Shown: positions 1-12,670, numbered from the stretch's first letter. The stretch: DNA of 64,000 nt from Patiria miniata (GCF_015706575.1 NW_024037059.1:27414129-27478128); one strand, 5' to 3'. The notes: a model not told the origin generated them from the sequence alone. Made by a program: numbers and translations.

Positions 1-245
1 TCGAAAATTTAACAACACCAGTTGATAAGGACACCGTTATGGTGTCGCAAGCTCCTGATACGAGCTCTGAAACTCAAGTCCCAAAAAGGATTTACTTGAT
101 ATAATAACGAGACTGGAAACAAACTTTCAAGCTCAAAAATCAAATTATGTTCTGAAATTTGTAGTCTTTTTGTTACTTGTAGAGAGAAATTAGATAATGC
201 ACTGAAATTACTGAGTTTGGAATGTGTTTGGTTGTGGTTCCTCAG

Positions 246-1491
246 CGGAGCGCAACAAGGCGAATGAGGAGAAGACCAAACTGCAGTCCACCGTGGATGA
301 GATGAAGGGGGAGCTGTCGGCCATCAAGTCCTTACAGACACAGAGTGAGGCACAGATGGAAGCTGAGAAGAAACAACTCCAGGAGAAAGTGGAACAACTG
401 GAGAAAGACCTGAAACAATCCAAAGAAAACCAGGTCCGTTTAGAATGTCAAACATGTTCCTCTTTTACATTGTTGGAGAGGATGATCTAAACAGAATTGG
501 TAATCCCAAATTATGAATTAGTCACTTGAAACGATGATTTTGAACACTGCCGGTGTAGTTGCTTCTGACTGACTGATACCTTAATTGTACCCCTTTAAGT
601 AATGGATGACATCATTTCATTCAAGCAATCAATTAATTTGGATCACCTGTTGTTCAAATTCACCTGTTAGAATTCACCTGTTAGATGAGCCATAATGAAA
701 CGTTGACCCAATCATGGTTGTTTGAAACACTTGCAGGAGAAGCTTCAAACAATCCAATTAGAGGAACAACAGAAACAGCAGCGGCAAAAGACTGAGCTCC
801 AAACCAAGGTAACTAGTTTTTTCTTCAGTCTTTATTTTCTTTTTTTTAAACTGATACATGATATTCTCTGTTTTAAAATTATGGTCAACCAATAGCAGCA
901 CCTACAACAGAGCCTATATAGGGTGGTGCAAAAAGAAGGAAACCCACTTTTGACAGCAATTTCACCTACTTGTTGAGCATATTTAAAAAAAAAATAATTT
1001 AATGGTATTAAAATATTGATCTTTAAAGCTCAAATAAGTTAAGCAAGTAGGTTAAACTTCCTGTCAAAAGTGGGTTTCCTTCTTTTTGCGCCACCCTGTA
1101 GTTCCAACAAGATAGTTCCTCATTATATATTTTCACTGCAACAAATACACCACAAGAGCAAAATGACTGGACAATTTTGCTGCATGGTGAATTAAAAAAT
1201 GTTGTCACATAATAAAATGCTCTCCCCCAATTCTTTGCTTCTTGTGTGTAACAAGGGCATTCCTTTGTGATTATTTATCCTTTTTTGTCCTGTTACCTGA
1301 CCGATGGATTACTACTTTTGTCTCATATAATAGTATAGCTTGACATTCTCTTTCTTTGTCCAACGTTGTCAACTATTTAATCGTTTACTTTGGTAGGTCC
1401 AGGAGTTAGAGCGACAGGTTGAGGAGCAGCAGAAGCAGCTACAGATCAAGCATCTGGCTCCTCAGCAGCCAATGGGAGCCGAACGACCCAG
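246..1491 (+). CDS. TPR: TPR: last coiled-coil exons
   Basis: Three short exons (246-433, 737-808, 1397-1491) encode Glu/Lys/Gln-rich heptad sequence such as [13 protein letters not shown] and [13 protein letters not shown]. This is the end of the long N-terminal coiled coil that dimerises TPR. The first exon enters with two bases of a split codon after an acceptor at 244-245. The second and third start in phase 0, and the third ends in phase 2. After it the sequence changes abruptly to Pro/Ser/Thr-rich, as in TPR proteins where the rod ends and the unstructured tail begins. Confidence 0.88.
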
Positions 1492-4400
1492 GTACAACTC
1501 CCCTTTCCTTGTCGTTACATTATACAGCAGAGGCAAAGCAGTTATAAAAGTGCCATTTATGTACTTAAAATGAGTCATTTTGTACATTGACTTCAATGGT
1601 CAGTCGTATCGCTGATTACCAATAGCCACGTACATTATAATTCACAGCAGGGAGACAAGACCAGGCATTTCATGATGATGTTCTTGGTTGGTTGTTGGTT
1701 GGTCCTTTTATTAAATACTCTGCGTGGGAGTTTATGCAGGAGGCCAGAAACACCGGGGCAAACCCCTTTTCTTAGCGAAGTGTCACTGGGTTCTTTTACG
1801 TGCATTGGATTACACAACACATGGGACCTACGGCTTTACGTCCCATCCGAAGGACGAAGCAATAATGGTTAAGTGCCTTGCTTAAGGGCACAAGTGTCCG
1901 CCGGCGGGCTCGAACCCACGTCACTGTTGCCTATGAAACACCAGAGCATGAGTCCGGTGCTCTTAACCGCTAGGCCATGACACATATGGTGTTTTGACCA
2001 TTGATTTGCTAAAGACATTTGTTCATTACCATTAGGGAGTAGGCATAAGTTACGTCACACAGTAACAGCTAGTCGACCAAAATGGTCCCTGATCAGACCT
2101 TGTTATTAACACAGCATTGACTTTTTTGCCCATAGTACCAGAAGTGAAGAGCCGCCACCCACAGCCAACATTAAACCCATCTCCTCCCCAGCCCAGCCAG
2201 TCACCAAGACCTCCGTCCCCTCCAGTCTGCGGGTGACTGCCAGCGTCCGTCCCATCCCTGTTACCCCGGTAACTAGTGCTCTGTCTAGCGCCTCGGCAAC
2301 ACCCATGGCAACAGTCATGCCTCAGACCCAGAGCGAGGCTAGTACCGTTGTCATGGAGACTGACAGGCAACAAGGTAAGACAGTCCAGAATACGTTTTGT
2401 TTTTACTCGGTAAAACTTACTAATGCGGAGCTTATAAACACCGCAAAAAACAAAGTCCACACTCATTGGAGGGGTCATAATTTTAAATCTGATCATCTTA
2501 TAATAATGTCATTTATATAGACGTTTGGAGAATGTTGTCAGCTACATTTTGATACCCATTTGCTACCAAAGACTATTGTCCAACATTGACAACGGTTTAT
2601 GAAAAATGATGCAGTTTGAAAAGTTGCGAAGTTAAGGAGTACTCGAGTGGAAATTGCCGCGTGAATATGTTACACTATCCGAAATAAACGGCAGGGTATA
2701 GCGATCGCATAGTGCTTGTATGCATGGGAGCATGCGAATTGAATTAACGCGCTTTGTTTGGGCACTGTGCAGTCGATAGGGGCCAATTATGGGCACGCGT
2801 AATCTTTAAATTTGCAACTTTTCAAACTGCATCATTTTTCATAAACCGTTGTCAATCTTGGATGATTTACAGTCTTTGCTAGCAAACGGGGTATCAAAAT
2901 GTAGCCAACAACATTCCCCAAAGGTCTACACAAATGACATCATCATAAGACGATCAGATTCAAAATTATGACCCCTCCAATGAGTGTGGAGTTTCTTTTT
3001 TTGCAATGTTTATAATGAGAATCCATGCTTAATAAGCTTATGTAAGAGCTGCTGTAATTTCAAAATAATTACATTTACAGTATTGTTCATATTTTGCTCT
3101 GATTTATTTGCCTGTACAGCAGTTCAAGAACCCCTCTCTGTAGAGACACCTATCGTCATTTCCATAGCTTCAACCACACCAATCCAGGCAGTCACCCCAA
3201 CCCAACAAGCCCCTCACACGTCCGTACCCCACTACCAGCACCAGGTGCCAGATACCAGAATGGATGGGGCACAGGAGGAGAGGCTAGAACCCATGCAACA
3301 GCAGGAGGTTGTTCGCGCTGATAATGTACAGGAGGTGAGGGCAGAACCCAGAATTGCACCTGTCGTTGAGCCTGTGGTAGAACAGGTGGCGGAACCGGTG
3401 ACTGAACCCGTCACAGAGGCAGTCACGGAAGCCTTGCAGCCTGACGAGGAGAGCCTGGCGGAGGTGCAGACTCCCAGTGAGCAATCAGAGAGAGAAGGTG
3501 AGATTCTTTACTTTCTTTACTGGAGGAAATTGATCCTTCCTGCTTGTCCTGCTTGAAAGAACATTTAAAAGTAGGATATAAACATCCACACATCTATCCT
3601 TTAAAAACTGGGCGTTTTTGTGTTATTCTTGTGTTATGCGTGCGAGAACGACTTTCGGGTCCATTTTTGTGACCCCCAAAAGTCAGGCTGTTCATGCTAG
3701 TTGTGATTCCAGCCATAAAGCGTTCGCCTTTTGCAGATGTGTAAGAAACCATATTTGTGCATTGGTGCTGTGTGTAATTTATGTAACACAACGTGTATTG
3801 TAGATTAACTGAAAACGACAGGAGAAATGTATGTGTTCCTCGTCGTGTCCAATGTAAACAACCAGGTTTTTTCATCCTTTCTCAGGAACGACAAGACATT
3901 AGGTTGGTTTCCTTCCAACCAGATGTTGGAAATAGGATAGTAAACAATCCAAAACATGAACATTTCGGGGACTTCAGGACGCAGTGCACATTGACTAATT
4001 CATCAGTTGCACCATGAACCGTTGTATCGCAATTTTTGGTGTTTTGAGAAAAAAAAATTAATTAAAGGTGGTCATATTTCGGTAGGCTCATTCCTTATTC
4101 TTCCAGTGTAAGAATTCAATCAGTTTTGTTTCAGTTAAAAAATTTGAGTTTAAACTTCATCGTATGCAATCTGTTTGCTTCTGAGTTGCTTAGTTTTTAA
4201 GATATTCAGTTCCCAAGATACATGTCTCTTTGTAAAACTTACGTTATTGTATTTCATACAACGCACGTAATAGTGGCCACGTGGCAGATACGAGAATACA
4301 ATGAATTTACACTTTTCATGCTGGTGCTGTTTAGTTACGTCACAGCGCTATTGGATTTAGCGTGCTGAGTGGCCTAAACTTCGGGGTGAAACGTTTGTGA

Positions 4401-7400
4401 TTTCTTAGAGATACGCTGCACAGTCTAATTAGCCTTCTAAGTTAATTAGAACTCAGATCGGAATAAAACTTTGTGAGGATGAGCACTGCAATGAAATAAA
4501 AATGTTAATGACAATTTGGCCAAATTCGGGATACGACGGTTCGTGGGGCGACTGACAAATTTATTTGCAATGTTGGTCAGCTTCTCACAAAAAGTCAGTC
4601 AAACTTGGTGACAAGCACCATGAGAAATGTACGTATAAAACCACAAGTGGGTGTGGTTTATGGCCAAATCCAAAATGGTCCACTTGTTGACCAATGTCCC
4701 TGAACAAACTGGCTCTGTTTTGTTCATCTGTCAGCGTCTGGTCTCGTTCATTTTCAGATGCTGAGACACAGAAACCAAGTTCCTCCTCGGGCAGTCGTAC
4801 AGAGCTGAGTCACAAACGTCAACGAGAGGAATCAGCAGAGGATGACACTGAGACAGCTCAAATAGAAGAGACCGGCCATGCAGAAAAACGTCAGCGAGTC
4901 ACGCCTCAACCGGTAAACAGACCATCCAGAAATAGACCATCCCATTGAACCCTGCCCTGTCGTATTTGGAGCAATCACAGCCATAATAGAGCTACCAGAA
5001 TGTCTAACATCCAAAAAATAGAACCCAGAACCCAGCATTTTTGGTCTGGTATCAGGTAACTTGGTATCCGTCCGGAAAGAATGTAGTATCCAGACACCAC
5101 TTCATTTTGGAATGACTGACCATTATTGAGATGATATATGAAGAAAAAAGTGGCGTCAGGTTGCAACATTCTTTCCTATGTCCTAGCACTACGTATGTAC
5201 AAGTTCATTAAGTGTATGAATTCAAATCTCTCTCCTCAGCAAGCGGTAGAGGAACCAGATCAGCCCTCCCTAGCTTCTACCGACACCCAAGCCGAGACCC
5301 CAGCAGAGGCAACTCCTTCAAGCACCCGACAGTCATCAACTTCATCTCCCGCTGGCGAAGACGAAGCGGGCACCGGTGTAAAAGCGCCCTCTCTGGAGGA
5401 GACAGAGCAAGATGAAGTTGAAACCCAGGACCAGGCATCGACACAAGAGCCCTTGGCTAGCGATACATTGCAGCAAGAGGAGGAGGAAGCTCCGCCCACT
5501 GAGGGAGAAGTTGACGACGAACAAGAGGAGGGGCTTGATGTACGAGGCGAAGTCGAAGACCCAGATGAAGAAGATGAAGATGATATCGTTATCGTCGTTG
5601 ATAGCGATGAGGTCAGTTGGACTTTTGCATTCATAATTGCCCAAACCTACTTTGTAGTCAGAGTTACTTGTGTATTCTCGGTTTCCCAAATGAATGTTGA
5701 ACTGAATGCTGTGTGAGATTCTAATTGGACAGCCAACCCAGGCAGGCTCAGTGATTAGGTGGTTTACAAGATCTTGACGTCTGGACTAGTGAGCAGGAGA
5801 TTGTGGGTTCGAGTCCTACCCATGCAAGCTTGTGAATTTCTCTTGCATGCTCTTCCAGTTGGATGGCACTGAATATGTAATAGTTGTAAATTAACATTTG
5901 GAATGACAAAATCTCAAATGAAAACATTCTAGTTCAGAGAATTTGTTGTTGTTTTGGCAGGAGGATGTTTCTGAGGAGGATGAGCAGTCTCAAGGAGAGG
6001 AAGATGAAGACATCGGCGATGATGCAGATGAGGAAGGAGAAGCAGGAGACTATGAAGACTTTGATGATGAGTACCCAGTAGAAGGAGAGATCGAGTATGG
6101 GGTAAGTCCTTACAACTGTTATTGTAACACCATGCTATTCGATTGTAAAATTCCATTGGTTCAGCACTGTTTCCAAGACTTTTTTTTTCAGAAGTTCAAG
6201 TTTGAAAGCCAGATAAAATCCCACAGTACATCACCATGATCAATCTCAGAGAGTTTTTAATATTTTTGTCTCCTACTTTGTACAGAATGTGCAAAAAAGT
6301 GCAACGTTCAGAAAACAAATCATGAACACTGTTAAAGTTTTTTCTGCGATGAAATTGTATATTACATCAAAGCCTGACTATTTCTCAATCCACTTCTTTT
6401 TACCCCATTCCATTTGGGTCCCTAGATCCAGAAATACAATTGATTACGTGAAAGAGTGTACATTTTACTTGGGCCACTCTCACCTGGACATGCTGAATCT
6501 GGGTTAAACATTGAATAGGCATTGGAGTTGGCGACATCACAGGTGAGTGTGGCCCAAGTAGAAAATGTACACCCTTTCACTTAGGTGATTGTATTTCTGG
6601 ATCTAGGGACCCAAATGGAATGGGGTAAAAACGAGTGGATTGAAAAATAGTCAGGCTTTAATGTAATATATAATTTCATTGAAGAAAAAACATTGAACAG
6701 TTTTAATTCTTTGTTTTCTGAATGGTGCCCTTTTTTGGCACACTCTGTGCTACACAGTTAGACTCTGCTTTTATTCCTTCAGTTTTTGACTCCTTGTGGA
6801 TTTGTTTTGACAGGATGGAGAGGAGGAGGATGAGATTGATGAGGAAATGGACGATGATGAAGGAGAAGAAGCTGTCTCCATGGATGAGCAAGATGAAGAA
6901 GGTGATGCAGGAGACACTGGAGATGATCAGGTCATGGATGATGATGAGGTGGTGGAAATCAGTGGTAAGACTCCCTCATTCAAGATGTACTGTCAGTGCT
7001 ATTTTTGAGTTTCACCCCCAAAAAAAAATATTTATTTTTTATAAAGTGCTAATTTTCTAGCTGTACGAAAGTTTTTCAATTTTGAATGAGACATTGACAG
7101 TTTTGCTATGGAATAACAAATAATTTTACAAATTTTGAATAATTTACATCCCAACAAAAACATTTGTATATTGCAGTTTTAGACTGGTTCCCGCACCCTA
7201 TCAAAATTGATAATGTAGGGTCTGAAACTAGTCTAATAACAGGGTAGATCTTTTTATGCCCAAAAGCAACCAAAAATTAAAGCCATCTTTTAGAAGATTG
7301 CAGATGCCCAAAATGGAAAAAGGGTAGGTTTTATTTGGTTAAAATAAAGCATACAAAGTTGAAAATTTGTTAGGAGTAAAAATAATTGCGAGATGAATTT

Positions 7401-10400
7401 TTGGTTTCTGAATGAAATGTTTTTATGATGCACAGAGGACGAGGAGACCGAAGGAGCAGAGAATGAGATGGAAGTTGGGTCTAGCGACCAGCAGGAGCAA
7501 GCGCAACCAATGGAAGAGCATCCACAGTTACGCTTACCCATGCCGGAGCTGAGAGTGGAGCCCCCTGGAGATCAAGTCCCAACCTCTCAGGGTCAAGAGA
7601 CGCAGATCGAGAGAATTCCATTCCAGGTAAAAATACATATTGTTTGATTTCATATTCTTTATTTGTTGTTACATTTTTAATGACCCAAGGAAAAGGCAAT
7701 TAAGAAGAGACAAGGTTTCTATCAACATTATGTTAACCAGGATTCGACCTAAAAATTTTTTTCAGGATTCGACCTAAATTTTTTTTTTTCACGAGCCAGC
7801 CGGGCTACTGAAACAGACTTAACTAGCCTGCGGGCATTTTCACTAGCCTGCATGTTTTTCTTTTATAGAGTGTCTCATAAACAACAATGTGCATACATGA
7901 AAAACGTGGATCCTGAGGCAATCTTGTCAGTATTTTTAATAAACAGATCTAATAGTATAACCCTTAACAGTTTATAAAAGTAGGCACAATTTTAGGTTTT
8001 TTAAAGATTTTTTAGTAATTATTTTTTGAGTATCCCTTCTCAAACATTATATCCTTATTCTGTGGGTGAATTTCCCCCTGAATTTGACATAGATGCTAGA
8101 TGACTGATAGACTGCCTTGCAACTAGTCATTGAATAGTCGGTCCCAGTCTCCTGATGACAGGCAGAGCATACCATCTGAGTTTCCATCGGTTCTTTTCAG
8201 AACCATACCAACTCACCAAAAGTGATTTGTTGTCACATTGTGAAACCACAAACGTAATCTGAGTCCTCTTTCCTTCTCTTTACAGCAAGCTACTGTTCCG
8301 AGACAACGTCTTGCATCACTTGGGAGAGCCCCGATGTTCATAGGTGCCGGGGGGCCCTTTGATGACATCGGAGATGACAGACAAGTGCCAAGCACGCCTA
8401 CCCTCTTCGTGCCACGCAGGACGGATGGCTTTGCAGAGGCAATCAAGTAAGACCAAGATACCTGGCATTTTTGCTTCCTGATTCTACCAATGAACTTGTT
8501 CACAAGTCTTTAGCATTCCACATTGGGGAGACTATTGGGAGCAACATTTTAAGGCATCGACTACAGTACGTCCCAAAGAAAGTGTCCGTCTGACTTTTTT
8601 AAAAATAATTTCAAAACCATGAAGCCAATTTTCAAAATTGTTGATTGTGCAGATACCTCTTATCCTTCGCCTCAACCTCTATGAGATTCATTTAATTTCA
8701 GTCACGCCTCACTGCACAATGGTCAATTGATCACAACAACATTTTTGGACACTGTGACCAATTTTCTTGCCTTATTCAATTTCAATTCTGTGTTATGTAA
8801 GTTGTGTAAAATCCTGCATGTTGCGAAAAAAGGCCGATGTGGTTTGGGATTGGAATCATTTGCCCTTGAGCATTCAACTGATGTCTTGCCATGATGACTG
8901 ATAGCCAGGCAAATGATTCCAATCCCAACCGCAGCCCTTTGCACAACATGCAGGATTTTACACAGCTTACTAACACAGTACTGAAAATGATTAAGGCAAG
9001 GAACTTATTGACAGTTTCTGAAAAGGTTGTTGTGATCAATTGACAATTGTTTTAGTGATGCGTGACTGAAATTTAATGAAACTCGTAAGGGGTTGAGGCC
9101 AAGGCTTAAGAGTATCTGCACGATGAAACATTTTTTTAATTGACTTCATGGTTTTGTAGTTATGTCAAAAATAGTCAGATGGACGCTTTTTTTGGGGAAC
9201 ATACTGTAGTGCTTTCTATGGATTGACTAGTCCAGTGGTCTGGTGGTTTTGCGTCCTTCTGATCATCAACCAATATTCCGTTTTCGATTCTAATTTAACC
9301 AAGTCAAAAGTCATATTCATTGCAATAGTTTAATATCTTTTGAAACAGAATGTTCATGTACATTACTTGGCTTTGAAACTTCTTCAAAAAGCCATCTCTT
9401 TCATTTCAAACAGGGCATTTTAAATAGGGCATTTCTCATTTTGGCACTGTCTTGTAAACATATTTCTGGTTCAGTAAAATTGCAGAGTTTTACTAAAATT
9501 TGATGCCTGTGTTAAGTTGATGTGATTGATGGTTACATGTTGCAGTTCTCCTCTACTTCCTGGGAGATTTCACTTCGGGGGCTCGGATGCTGAACCATCA
9601 CGCTCCATGGCTCCAGCACTGGCCCAGCTAGCTACCCAAGGAGGTAAGGAAATTCATTTTGGGCACCAAAATTGATACAAAAAATACTCTTATCACTTCT
9701 TAGATATACATCTAACGTCTTAGAAAAACAGAGTGTTCCACGGATCAACTCGGGAGGCTAGTTTTACCAGCAGTCAAGTTGGTATAGTATAATCATTGTG
9801 TTATCTGTTTGCATCTGATTCTGTCCTTAAGATCTGGGTCTGGACGACACCCGCATCAACCTTCTAGGAGGAGATGAAGATGGAGGACGGAGCGTGCCAA
9901 CGACACCCCTGCAAACTCACGCACCTTGTAAGCCTACTGACAAAACTAAAACTATTAAACAAACGGTACCAAACCTCCTTGCATTTCATAAATATAGAGA
10001 CTGGCTGCCCCTTAAAGATCAAACAATCTTCCAAATTCAGATATATTGTCATAAGTCATTTCGGCAAGAGACCTATGAAGCAGCCATAGTAACAGCCACA
10101 AAGAGGCAGGTGTCTTATTTATAAAATCACTTCTCTTTGTCAATTCTCAGCAACCGTTCTGACAGCGAGTCCCTCAAGCCAGACCCGAGATTCCTCACCA
10201 GTTAGTCAGGACACCTCGCGTTCTGTGCCAGCCACCAGTGAAGCCAGCCAACAGCAACAGCTGCAGGGAGTCGGGGAGCAAGACGAGCCCGACACTCTGC
10301 CTAGCGAAGTACCGCAGTCGTCTCCCGCAGGACCAGACACGAGTAGCGAGGAACAAACCACCATAGCGTCTGCTGATTCCCAGGGGTAAATGAAACAAAA

Positions 10401-12670
10401 AATCATTGACCAGTCATGTAAAGACGAACCTGGGGTGAATTCACGAATCTTAGGAAGGGTTACTCATCATAACTCGCGACTCGTCCTAGGATCGATTTAA
10501 CCAAACTTGAGACGTGTTCAACACGTCCTAACTTCCTTAGCAATGTGGCTGAACTTGTCTTTAACTTAAGATCCATCTGAGGATAGTCTTATCTCATAAT
10601 GCGTGCATTTATTTGTAATAATCGTCTGGAAATCATTGCTGTAGCTTCTCATTAAAGATGAATATTGGCCTATAAGAGTTATAGTTTCGAGGAGGAAAAC
10701 CCCTTTAGAAACAGATTTGAAAAGATTGCTGATATGTGGGGAGGTTTAATAATAATAAGTTATTTACAAAATTCAATTATACGCCAACTAGTCAACTTTT
10801 TTAAATAGAGTGTTGAAACGGGGAGCAAGAATGACTCTATCGTATCTTGTGTAGAACTACCTTTCATGTGAAATTTATTGAGTAGAGTAATTTTTCTGGT
10901 GAAAGTTTGTGTTCTGTGCGCAAGAGCGCGGGAAATTGGTTTTGCCCATTTCTTTTCAACGACTGTTTCGTCAAACAGTATAAACAAACATGAAACAGCC
11001 ATCGAATTGGTAGTTTTGATGCGTCTTGCTTAAGATGGGTTTACTGAAATCGATCTTAGAACGCGATTGGGGCTTCGTCTCAAGTCCTGAGATGAGTCAC
11101 AAGATAAGATGAGTTTTGTGAAATCGGTCCCAGGGCAAGTGAGGATTGTACCTCACAAGGCCCTTTTCAATGGAGAAACCATTGTGCATACTATTGTACA
11201 AAGCAACTGCCCGTGACGGATTATCCCAACAACAGCTAGCACAATACTTTCACCGATGAATTGAAAACATGGCCAGATATGTTTCTACTGGTTTGCATTG
11301 AATTCTAAAGAATGACTTAATTCCTTTTGGCTAACTTTATCTACAGCGACCAAGGTGAAGAATTAACCAGTGCTGTTCCAAGTGCTGAGGGTGCCGATCC
11401 GAGGGACAGACCAGAACAAAGTGGTAGCGCTGAAGCAGGTAAGGCTTAGTGTAACACATATCATCCAAAATGGCTCTGTGCGCAAACAAAAAGAGGGCGC
11501 TATTTTACTACTTTCAAGAGCCAGTGGACGGGTTTAGTCAGCAATATGTTCGCATGTCTCTCCCAGTGGTCTCCCCCAACTCTCCCTTTCTTACCGTTGA
11601 GGGGGTACTTGTGCACGGAGCCCATGCACAGAATGATATGTGTTTGGGTGCAACAAACAAATGTAGGGATACTAGGGTAATAATTACAATGTATGTGCTG
11701 ATCACCCCTTTACCACATGGTTCTTTGTTAAACACCATCTGTTACGAGTCCCATGCAGATGCTTTCAGAGTAGATCATGCATTGCCTGTACCTGTACCGA
11801 ACCACTCAGTGTCACGACGTCAGTTTTTACTGAACCAAATATTAATAGATGCATCAGTTGTGTTCTGTGTATAATGCATGAGTTGTGTATGGTCATAAAC
11901 TTTCAACTCACATTACCTTTTAAACAACAGAGAATGTGAATTAACTCAAGATACAATGAACCTCGTAATTCTCTTTAATTTGTTGAATTACTTTGTGTCT
12001 TTTTATCTTTTTATCTTAATTTTCTTTAAAAATAACTCCTTGTTCTTGACACTGGATTTTGAAAATATTTTGATATTTCATAAAGTTTTCAGAATTTTTG
12101 TTAGTAGTAATCAATTAAAACCCAATCATTATAATTTTGTAATTTAAAAATTAAAAAAAAAAAACGCTAACACTTTCTGATTGTGATTGAAAGGTCAAGG
12201 GGAGCGGCCGAAACCCAAACGCATCGTGTGGCAGGACTCAGCCAGCTCCAGTCAGTCGCAACAGCGCCCTCAACAGTCAAGAGGAGGCACAGCTATCAGG
12301 AGTCGAGGTCGATTTATACAACGGTCCTTTCCTAGAGGCACCGGCACAGCAAGTAAATCGTCACCCTGACAACGTTGACCTTAATGCATAACTCTATTGG
12401 AGAATAACAGGCGTTATTCACAAATATACCACTGAGAGGCCATTTTAGCAGTGCATTTGTGAAAACGGTCAACAAGCATGCACCAAATGTTATTACATGT
12501 ATTATTTTAACAAGGACGCAGCATTTTTTAATGTTTTGGGAAGTGCATGTAATACATACTGATCATGAAATCCTATTTTTTTGTAGGCTTAACATTTTGT
12601 TTTTCATTTCTTCACAGCTCGAAGTCGAGGTGGACGATTCACGCGTGGTCGGGGCCAACCGCCATTTTAA
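246..12670 (+). CDS. TPR: Nucleoprotein TPR, C-terminal part (gene continues to the left)
   Basis: TPR forms the nuclear-basket filaments on the inner face of the nuclear pore and takes part in mRNA export and spindle-checkpoint anchoring (family knowledge). Seventeen exons read in phase: 246-433, 737-808, 1397-1491, 2136-2374, 3123-3497, 4758-4912, 5240-5611, 5961-6101, 6814-6964, 7436-7626, 8286-8446, 9546-9643, 9832-9927, 10151-10385, 11347-11438, 12194-12352 and 12618-12670, giving 956 residues plus stop. The order is end of the coiled coil, Ser/Thr/Pro-rich linker, basic NLS-like stretch, long acidic region, conserved tail and an RG-rich terminus. The segments [18 protein letters not shown] and [11 protein letters not shown] closely match the vertebrate TPR tail as I remember it. 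The N-terminal two-thirds lies beyond the left edge. Naming is very secure; individual splice sites are inferred. Confidence 0.93.
919..1100. mobile_element. Short palindromic MITE in a TPR intron
   Basis: Terminal inverted repeats of about 38 bp (GGGTGG[T/C]GCAAAAAGAAGG and on) begin at 921 and end at 1096, with a short AT-rich centre. TA dinucleotides flank both ends (919-920, 1099-1100), as expected for Tc1/mariner-type target duplication. No coding capacity is present. Confidence 0.75.
1645..1987 (-). mobile_element. tRNA-derived SINE (minus strand)
   Basis: Read on the minus strand from 1987, the element opens with a tRNA-like head (A-box-like TGGCCTAGCGGTTAAGAG, then B-box GGTTCGAGCCC). 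A SINE body follows with the phrase GTGCCCTTAAGCAAGGCAC, shared in diverged form with other SINEs in this window. It lies in the TPR intron 1492-2135. The left end is not sharply defined. Confidence 0.72.
2136..4912 (+). CDS. TPR: TPR: Ser/Thr/Pro-rich linker and NLS-like exons
   Basis: Exon 2136-2374 contains [10 protein letters not shown] and [12 protein letters not shown], like the start of the vertebrate TPR tail. Exon 3123-3497 is rich in Val/Glu/Pro with degenerate [13 protein letters not shown] repeats; its acceptor is a CAGCAG pair, so the exon may begin at 3120 or 3123, adding or removing one alanine. Exon 4758-4912 holds two basic clusters, HKRQREES and EKRQRV, in an acidic setting. 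They fit the bipartite import signal known in the TPR C-terminal region, but that role is inferred from position and composition. The intron between the first two exons is filled by a large inverted repeat. Confidence 0.86.
2431..3014. mobile_element. Large foldback element in a TPR intron
   Basis: Bases 2431-2635 are an imperfect inverted copy of 2812-3014, around a unique centre of about 175 bp. Matching landmarks are CATTGGAGGGGTCATAATTT on the left with its complement near 2975, and GGTTTATGAAAAATGATGCA on the left with its complement near 2830. The element fills most of the intron between exons 2136-2374 and 3123-3497. No transposase is encoded. Confidence 0.8.
5240..7626 (+). CDS. TPR: TPR: acidic-region exons
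   Basis: Four exons (5240-5611, 5961-6101, 6814-6964, 7436-7626) encode a strongly Asp/Glu-rich stretch containing [16 protein letters not shown] and [18 protein letters not shown], ending in a Pro/Gln-rich part ([15 protein letters not shown]). A long acidic block followed by the conserved tail is characteristic of TPR. All junctions keep frame with plain GT-AG sites. Low-complexity acidic exons tolerate length change, so this is where length differences between species are most likely. The introns carry a SINE fragment (about 5.8 kb) and a large foldback element (6.28-6.76 kb). Confidence 0.88.
5745..5885 (+). mobile_element. tRNA-derived SINE fragment
   Basis: A tRNA-like head (GGCTCAGTGATTAGGTGG; B-box GGTTCGAGTCC at about 5808) is followed by a short body and lost 3' end. 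It lies in the TPR intron 5612-5960, in the same orientation as TPR. Confidence 0.55.
6281..6757. mobile_element. Large foldback element in a TPR intron
   Basis: Arms of about 215 bp (6281-6495 and about 6535-6757) are inverted copies with scattered mismatches. For example, the left CATTCCATTTGGGTCCCTAG is answered on the right by its complement near 6602. Most of the intron between exons 5961-6101 and 6814-6964 is this element. The right arm ends only about 55 bp before the next exon's acceptor. Confidence 0.8.
8286..12670 (+). CDS. TPR: TPR: conserved tail and RG-rich C-terminus
   Basis: Exon 8286-8446 carries the most diagnostic TPR tail motif ([18 protein letters not shown]). Exon 9546-9643 continues with [13 protein letters not shown] and LAQLATQGG, and 9832-9927 with [17 protein letters not shown]. 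Exons 10151-10385 and 11347-11438 are Ser/Gln/Glu-rich and poorly conserved. Exons 12194-12352 and 12618-12670 end the protein with [14 protein letters not shown] and [17 protein letters not shown] followed by TAA. A terminal Arg/Gly-rich segment also ends vertebrate TPR. The last two introns start GTAAGG and GTAAAT. The tail evidence alone would identify the gene. Confidence 0.92.
8562..9216. mobile_element. Large foldback element in a TPR intron
   Basis: Two arms of about 310 bp form an inverted repeat with almost no unique centre (about 8875-8905). The ends read CTACAGTACGTCCC and, inverted, CTACAGTATGTTCC. The landmark GGATTGGAATCATTTGCC near the centre is answered by its complement about 50 bp later. 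It lies in the TPR intron 8447-9545. Such an RNA would fold into a very long hairpin. Confidence 0.82.
10430..11132. mobile_element. MITE-like element with short inverted ends
   Basis: The ends CCTGGGGTGAATTCACGAA (about 10431) and, inverted, CCTGGGACCGATTTCACAAA (about 11130) form imperfect terminal repeats of about 20 bp. Subterminal motifs of the type CTCATC.TAACTCGCGACTCGTCCTAGG recur in degenerate form near both ends. There is no open reading frame of note. It occupies most of the TPR intron 10386-11346. Confidence 0.55.

Noticed and set aside
1890-1985. tRNA gene on the minus strand
   Set aside because: The tRNA-like head runs into a SINE body, and the cloverleaf is imperfect.
5260-5689. 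Serine-rich minus-strand open frames opposite the TPR acidic exons
   Set aside because: Mirror images of GAA/GAT-rich coding sequence; the plus-strand TPR frame explains the conservation pattern.
11470-11874. 134-codon open frame in a TPR intron
   Set aside because: No recognisable domain; TPR exons splice in frame around it.
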